Source: Thiobacillus denitrificans (GTDB lineage Bacteria; Pseudomonadota; Gammaproteobacteria; Burkholderiales; Thiobacillaceae). Taken from it: a stretch of 8,712 nt of DNA. The notes beneath the pieces were generated by a model that worked only from the letters and a program-made list of their open reading frames with translations, made no database searches and was not told the origin of the DNA. Shown here piece after piece: positions 5,963 to 8,712 of the stretch. The translations under genes were made by a program, and so were the position numbers. The DNA lies in NCBI GenBank assembly GCA_002403375.1, contig DHHQ01000010.1, positions 1-8,712 of the forward strand, read 5' to 3'. How positions within the stretch are numbered: the stretch's first letter is position 1; each line of letters starts with the position of its first letter.

Positions 5963-6457
5963 ATGGACCGGCGCACTTTCATCGGCCTGGCGACGGGCGG
6001 CGCATCCGCGCTGGTGCTGGCGCGTTTCGCCCCGCCCGGCGAAGCCATCGCGGCCGAGCGCATCGAGAAGCTGGTGCGCAGCAACGCCGAGTGGAAGCGG
6101 CTGCTCACCCCGGCGCAGTACCGCATCCTGCGCGAGGAGGGCACCGAGCGCCCCTACACCAGCCCGCTCCTCGACGAAAAACGCGCCGGGCTCTACGTGT
6201 GCGTCGCCTGCGACCTGCCGCTGTTTCCGTCGCGCTTCAAGTACGACAGCCGCACCGGCTGGCCCAGCTTCTACGACGTGCTGCCCGGCCACGTCGGCAC
6301 CCGGATCGACCGCAAGCTCATGGTGCCGCGCACCGAATACCACTGCGCGCGCTGCGGCGGGCATCACGGCCACGTGTTCGAGGACGGGCCGAAGCCCACC
6401 GGGCTGCGCTACTGCAGCAACGGCCTGGTCCTGAAGTTCCTTCCCGACAAGGCCTGA
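5963..6457 (+). CDS. msrB: Tat-exported peptide methionine-(R)-sulfoxide reductase MsrB
   Basis: This 164-residue protein reduces the R-epimer of methionine sulfoxide and so complements MsrA. It starts with a twin-arginine motif (D-R3-R4-T-F-I) and a mild hydrophobic stretch up to about residue 21, so it is probably exported folded with its zinc. The zinc ligands are two CxxC pairs, C80/C83 and C128/C131. The catalytic cysteine is C151 in GLRYCSNG, where most relatives have RYCxNSASLRF. The site of the resolving cysteine in E. coli MsrB (SGCGWPSF) reads S96-R-T98-G-W here, so no second redox cysteine is available. AGGAG overlaps the msrA stop codon, 7 nt before the ATG, indicating co-translation. 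Length fits a normal MsrB domain plus a signal. Confidence 0.93.
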   Translation: MDRRTFIGLATGGASALVLARFAPPGEAIAAERIEKLVRSNAEWKRLLTPAQYRILREEGTERPYTSPLLDEKRAGLYVCVACDLPLFPSRFKYDSRTGWPSFYDVLPGHVGTRIDRKLMVPRTEYHCARCGGHHGHVFEDGPKPTGLRYCSNGLVLKFLPDKA

Positions 6458-6510
6458 CCGCGCAGCGGCGCCCGCCGTGCCGACGTGCGCCGTCATCTTC
6501 AGGAGGCAAC

Positions 6511-7506
6511 ATGAACACTCCGCTGATTCTGGTCCTCGCCCTCGCCCTTGCCAGCCCGCCGGCGCTGGCGGGCGGCTCGCACTACGGCACCGCGGCCGGC
6601 GCCGCGGCCGCCTTCGCCGGGCAGGTGTCCGAATGGCCCGTGCCCACCCCGGCGTTCGCCCGCGACCCGGCGGTGGCGCCCGACGGTTCCGTCTTCATCG
6701 CGGTGATGGTGGGCAACAAGGTGGCGCGTTTCGATCCCGCCAGCCAGACCTTCGAGGAGTGGGACCTGCCGCCGGAGCACCATCCCCACGGCCTGCTGGT
6801 CGACCGCCAGGGCATCGTGTGGACCACCGGCAACGGCAACGGCAGCATCGGCCGGCTCGACCCCGCCACCGGCGCGATGCGCGAATTGCCGACGCCCACC
6901 CGCGACGGCGGCCCGCACACCCTGGTGATCAGCGACGACGGCAGCACGATCTGGTTCACCCTGCAAAGCGGAAACCGCATCGGCCGGCTCGACACGGCCA
7001 GTGGGCGCATCATCGAATACCCCACTTCGGGCGGCCCCTACGGCCTCACCTTCGATCGCCGGGGCCGGGTGTGGTTCTGTCGCATGAACGACGACCGCCT
7101 CGGCATCCTCGACCCAGCGACCGGCAAGCTGGCGGAGCTGGCCCTGCCCGAGGGTTCGCGCCCGCGGCGCATGGCGACCGCGCCGGACGGCAGCCTGTGG
7201 GTCACCCTCTACGGCCATAACAAGCTCGTGCAGGTCGACCCGGACGCCCGCCGCGTGGTGCGCGAAGTGGCCCTGCCCGCCGGCGCCGCGGGCGGCGCCT
7301 ACGCGGTCACCGTCGACGGCGCCGGCACTGTCTGGGTCAACGAGATCCGCAGCGACACCGTGGTGCGCCTCGACCCCGGGAGCGGCGCGCTGAAAGTGGT
7401 GAAGCTGCCCACGCCGGGGGCGGGCATCCGCAAGATGGTCGTCGATGCCCAGGGCCAGCTCTGGTACATGGGCAGCCAGAACGGGCGCCTCGGCCGGGTG
7501 CGCTAG
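6511..7506 (+). CDS. Secreted seven-bladed beta-propeller, Vgb/streptogramin-lyase-like
   Basis: This is a 331-residue precursor with a signal peptide cleaved after A-L-A20. The mature part is built of seven blade repeats. Each has an aromatic-centred strand followed by an NxIGRLDPATG-like turn. The blade aromatics are F62, W104, W148, W188, W230, W275 and W318, spaced 40-45 residues apart, and the last repeat ends at GRVR as if closing the ring. This is the architecture of virginiamycin B lyase (Vgb, COG4257). However, the positions of the lyase His residues, as I recall them (PHA and EPHG), read AGGAYA and GAGIRK, so lyase activity is unlikely. A binding or scaffold role, or another enzyme activity, is possible. 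AGGAGG precedes the ATG by 4 nt. The gene follows msrB after 53 nt, probably in the same transcript. Confidence 0.85.
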   Translation: MNTPLILVLALALASPPALAGGSHYGTAAGAAAAFAGQVSEWPVPTPAFARDPAVAPDGSVFIAVMVGNKVARFDPASQTFEEWDLPPEHHPHGLLVDRQGIVWTTGNGNGSIGRLDPATGAMRELPTPTRDGGPHTLVISDDGSTIWFTLQSGNRIGRLDTASGRIIEYPTSGGPYGLTFDRRGRVWFCRMNDDRLGILDPATGKLAELALPEGSRPRRMATAPDGSLWVTLYGHNKLVQVDPDARRVVREVALPAGAAGGAYAVTVDGAGTVWVNEIRSDTVVRLDPGSGALKVVKLPTPGAGIRKMVVDAQGQLWYMGSQNGRLGRVR

Positions 7507-7522
7507 GGCGGGAGAATGTGCG

Positions 7523-7786
7523 ATGACCAAACTGAGCGAATACGTCGACATCGCGGCAATGGAATACCTGCTGGAGACCGGCAAGGACGAGCTCGATGCG
7601 CACTGGATTGCCGCGTTCTTCCAGGACAGCGGCGTGCTGGACGACTATCCGCAGCAGGATCTGGTCGCCTTTGCCGCCCTGGTGCAAAAGGAACTGACCA
7701 GCATGTCCGAGCGCGCCGGCAAACACGCGCGCTTCCGGCTCGACAAGATCGCCCGCTTCGTCAGGCCGCGGCGCAAGCCTCACTGA
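7523..7786 (+). CDS. Small conserved-looking protein of unknown function
   Basis: This 87-residue soluble protein has no signal peptide, no membrane segment and no cysteine. The first 60 residues are acidic and helical (KLSEYVDIAAMEYLLETG, then a WIAAFFQDSGVLDDYP stretch), and the last 25 are strongly basic, ending in PRRKPH. I do not recognise the family. It starts 16 nt after the propeller gene, with GGGAG at 7510-7514, so it appears to be the last gene of the msrA run. Because it lacks an export signal it cannot simply join the periplasmic proteins. A regulatory or nucleic-acid-binding role is suggested only by the basic tail. The neighbouring ATG at 7516 opens a different frame and is not preferred. 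Confidence 0.65.
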   Translation: MTKLSEYVDIAAMEYLLETGKDELDAHWIAAFFQDSGVLDDYPQQDLVAFAALVQKELTSMSERAGKHARFRLDKIARFVRPRRKPH

Positions 7787-7801
7787 CCCGCACCATCCGC
7801 C

Positions 7802-8128
7802 TCACGCCTGCCAGACGCCGTAGCCGGCTTCGCGGAAATCGATCGCGAGTTCGACTTCGAGCGCCTGCGCCTCGTCGTAAGAGAGCCGGCCATAGAGTTC
7901 GTAGTGCTCGGGCAGCAGGCGCAGGCCGTAATCCCTGACGAAACGGTTCGACTGGATGCCCGCCTTGTGCTTGTCGAAGCGCACGTCGGGGTCGAGCCCG
8001 GTCATGCCGACATAGAGGCACGGCCTGCCCGCGACGTAGCCGGGGTTGGCCTTCCTGAATCTGGCCTCCAGGAGCACGTCCTTCGACAGCTCGACCACAT
8101 AGACGTGATAGTGATCCCGTCGTCCCAT
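7802..8128 (-). CDS. Small GIY-YIG-type nuclease-like protein
   Basis: This 108-residue protein carries the hallmarks of the GIY-YIG fold. V9-Y10-V-V stands in place of GIY. L38-Y39-V40-G41-M-T is the YIG segment, followed by R50 and H54 at the spacing of the catalytic YIGxTxxxxxRxxxH pattern. A C-terminal glutamate, probably E91 in EAQALEVEL, is in place for metal binding. About 26 residues separate the two halves of the motif, longer than in UvrC- or UPF0213-type domains. There is no DNA-binding extension. The single cysteine precedes the YVG strand. The gene begins 1 nt after the stop of the glutathione S-transferase gene and has only a TAGG as Shine-Dalgarno, so it probably depends on translational coupling. 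Nuclease activity is inferred from the fold; substrate unknown. Confidence 0.68.
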   Translation of the reverse strand: MGRRDHYHVYVVELSKDVLLEARFRKANPGYVAGRPCLYVGMTGLDPDVRFDKHKAGIQSNRFVRDYGLRLLPEHYELYGRLSYDEAQALEVELAIDFREAGYGVWQA

Positions 8129-8129
8129 C

Positions 8130-8712
8130 CTAGGCGTCGCGCTCGAACGACTCGCCGGGTTCGAACTTCTCGATGCGCTCGGTTTCCGCCACCGCATCCG
8201 CCACCCAGGCCTCGAGCGCGGGCAGCGTCAGCAGCGCCTCCGCGTAGTCCTTCGCCGCGCCCGTGAGCGCCACGCCATAGGTCTGGAAGCGCAGCGCCAC
8301 CGGCGCGACCATCGCATCGGCAATGCAAAAGCGGCCGAACAGGAATTCGCCGCCTTTGCCATACCGCGCACGGCAGTCGGTCCAGATCGCAACCATGCGC
8401 GCGACGTCCGCCAGGCTCTCCGCCGTGCGCCCCCGGCCCGGCCGGCGGGCGCGGATGTTCATCGACATGTGCTCGCGCAGCGCGGAAAAGCCCGAATGCA
8501 TCTCCGCGCTCACCGAGCGCGCCACCGCCCGCGCCGCCGTGTCGGCCGGCCACAGCTGCTTCTCGGGAAAGCGCTCGGCGAGGGTCTCGCAGATCGCCAG
8601 CGAATCCCACACCTGGAGGTCGCCATCGCGCAGCGCCGGCACCTTGCCCGAAGGCGACCATTGCGCGAGCGCCGCCGCCGAGTCGGGACGGTACAGCGGG
8701 ATGTACACCTCC
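8130..8712 (-). CDS. Glutathione S-transferase family protein, N-terminus outside the window
   Basis: The open frame enters from the right edge and runs 193 residues to a TAG at 8130-8132. The visible part begins at VYIPLYRPDS and continues with W-S-P-S-G-K-V-P-A-L, the cis-proline glutathione-binding segment of the thioredoxin-like domain, and then W-D-S-L-A-I, which contacts the glutathione gamma-glutamyl group. An all-helical C-terminal domain follows, with FLFGRFCIADAMVAPVALRF matching the GST C-domain helix that carries the conserved Asp. About 30 residues are missing, including the N-terminal catalytic Ser/Cys/Tyr, so class cannot be set. The GTG at 8706-8708 is an internal Val codon, not the start. 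The product should be a cytoplasmic glutathione-dependent transferase or reductase. Confidence 0.88.
   Translation of the reverse strand, partial: EVYIPLYRPDSAAALAQWSPSGKVPALRDGDLQVWDSLAICETLAERFPEKQLWPADTAARAVARSVSAEMHSGFSALREHMSMNIRARRPGRGRTAESLADVARMVAIWTDCRARYGKGGEFLFGRFCIADAMVAPVALRFQTYGVALTGAAKDYAEALLTLPALEAWVADAVAETERIEKFEPGESFERDA

Noticed and set aside
6511..7506. Calling the propeller a streptogramin resistance gene
   Set aside because: The lyase catalytic Glu/His positions are not conserved and the protein is exported, so a resistance call would be misleading.
6904..7506. Possible tandem DNA repeat in the propeller gene
   Set aside because: The periodicity is at the protein level (blades of 40-45 residues); the DNA copies are diverged and do not form a nucleotide repeat array.
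6499..7584. A minus-strand frame of 361 codons opposite the propeller gene
   Set aside because: The plus strand encodes seven regular propeller blades with a signal peptide; the antisense product is His/Ala/Gly-rich filler.
7787..7801. Terminator in the convergent gap between the small ORF and the GIY-YIG gene
   Set aside because: Only 15 nt are available and I see no stem of useful length, just a short AGGC/GCCT pair inside the preceding gene.

Overview
The window is GC-rich chromosomal DNA with mostly G/C-ending codons, densely packed genes and short intergenic gaps. The gene types are a pyruvate-kinase-like protein with an N-terminal helical extension, DUF4202, exported MsrA/MsrB, a lipoprotein pair and a GST. 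Together they suggest a Gram-negative proteobacterium, most likely a betaproteobacterium of the Rhodocyclales kind (Thauera/Azoarcus-like). That placement rests on family resemblance and base composition only; there is no rRNA or marker gene here.

Layout, left to right. (1) 107-1984 (+): a large pyruvate-kinase-like protein. (2) 2005-2460 (-): a zinc deaminase strikingly like yeast cytosine deaminase, convergent with the kinase. (3) 2461-2506: a 46-bp divergent promoter region whose TATA core can be read as a -10 on either strand. (4) 2507-3415 (+): a membrane-anchored alpha/beta hydrolase, followed by 3448-4041 (+), a DUF4202 protein. (5) A perfect 11-bp GC-rich hairpin at 4046-4074 separates these from a minus-strand pair of lipoprotein genes (4095-5059) joined by an ATGA overlap and driven by a good sigma70-like promoter. 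(6) 5280-7786 (+): a four-gene run, msrA - msrB - seven-bladed beta-propeller (Vgb/streptogramin-lyase-like) - small unknown protein. (7) 7802-8712 (-): a small GIY-YIG-type protein directly after a glutathione S-transferase gene whose N-terminus lies beyond the right edge.

The most coherent functional unit is the msrA-msrB-propeller-small ORF run. MsrA has a Sec-type signal or anchor, MsrB a twin-arginine signal and the propeller a cleavable signal peptide, so the first three products should work outside the cytoplasm, most simply in repair of oxidised methionine. Both Msr enzymes appear to lack a resolving cysteine, and the propeller lacks the catalytic histidines I recall for streptogramin lyase.

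There are no tRNA or rRNA genes, insertion sequences, CRISPR arrays or phage genes. The window looks like ordinary chromosome. It holds several poorly characterised families rather than an obvious defence or mobile system.
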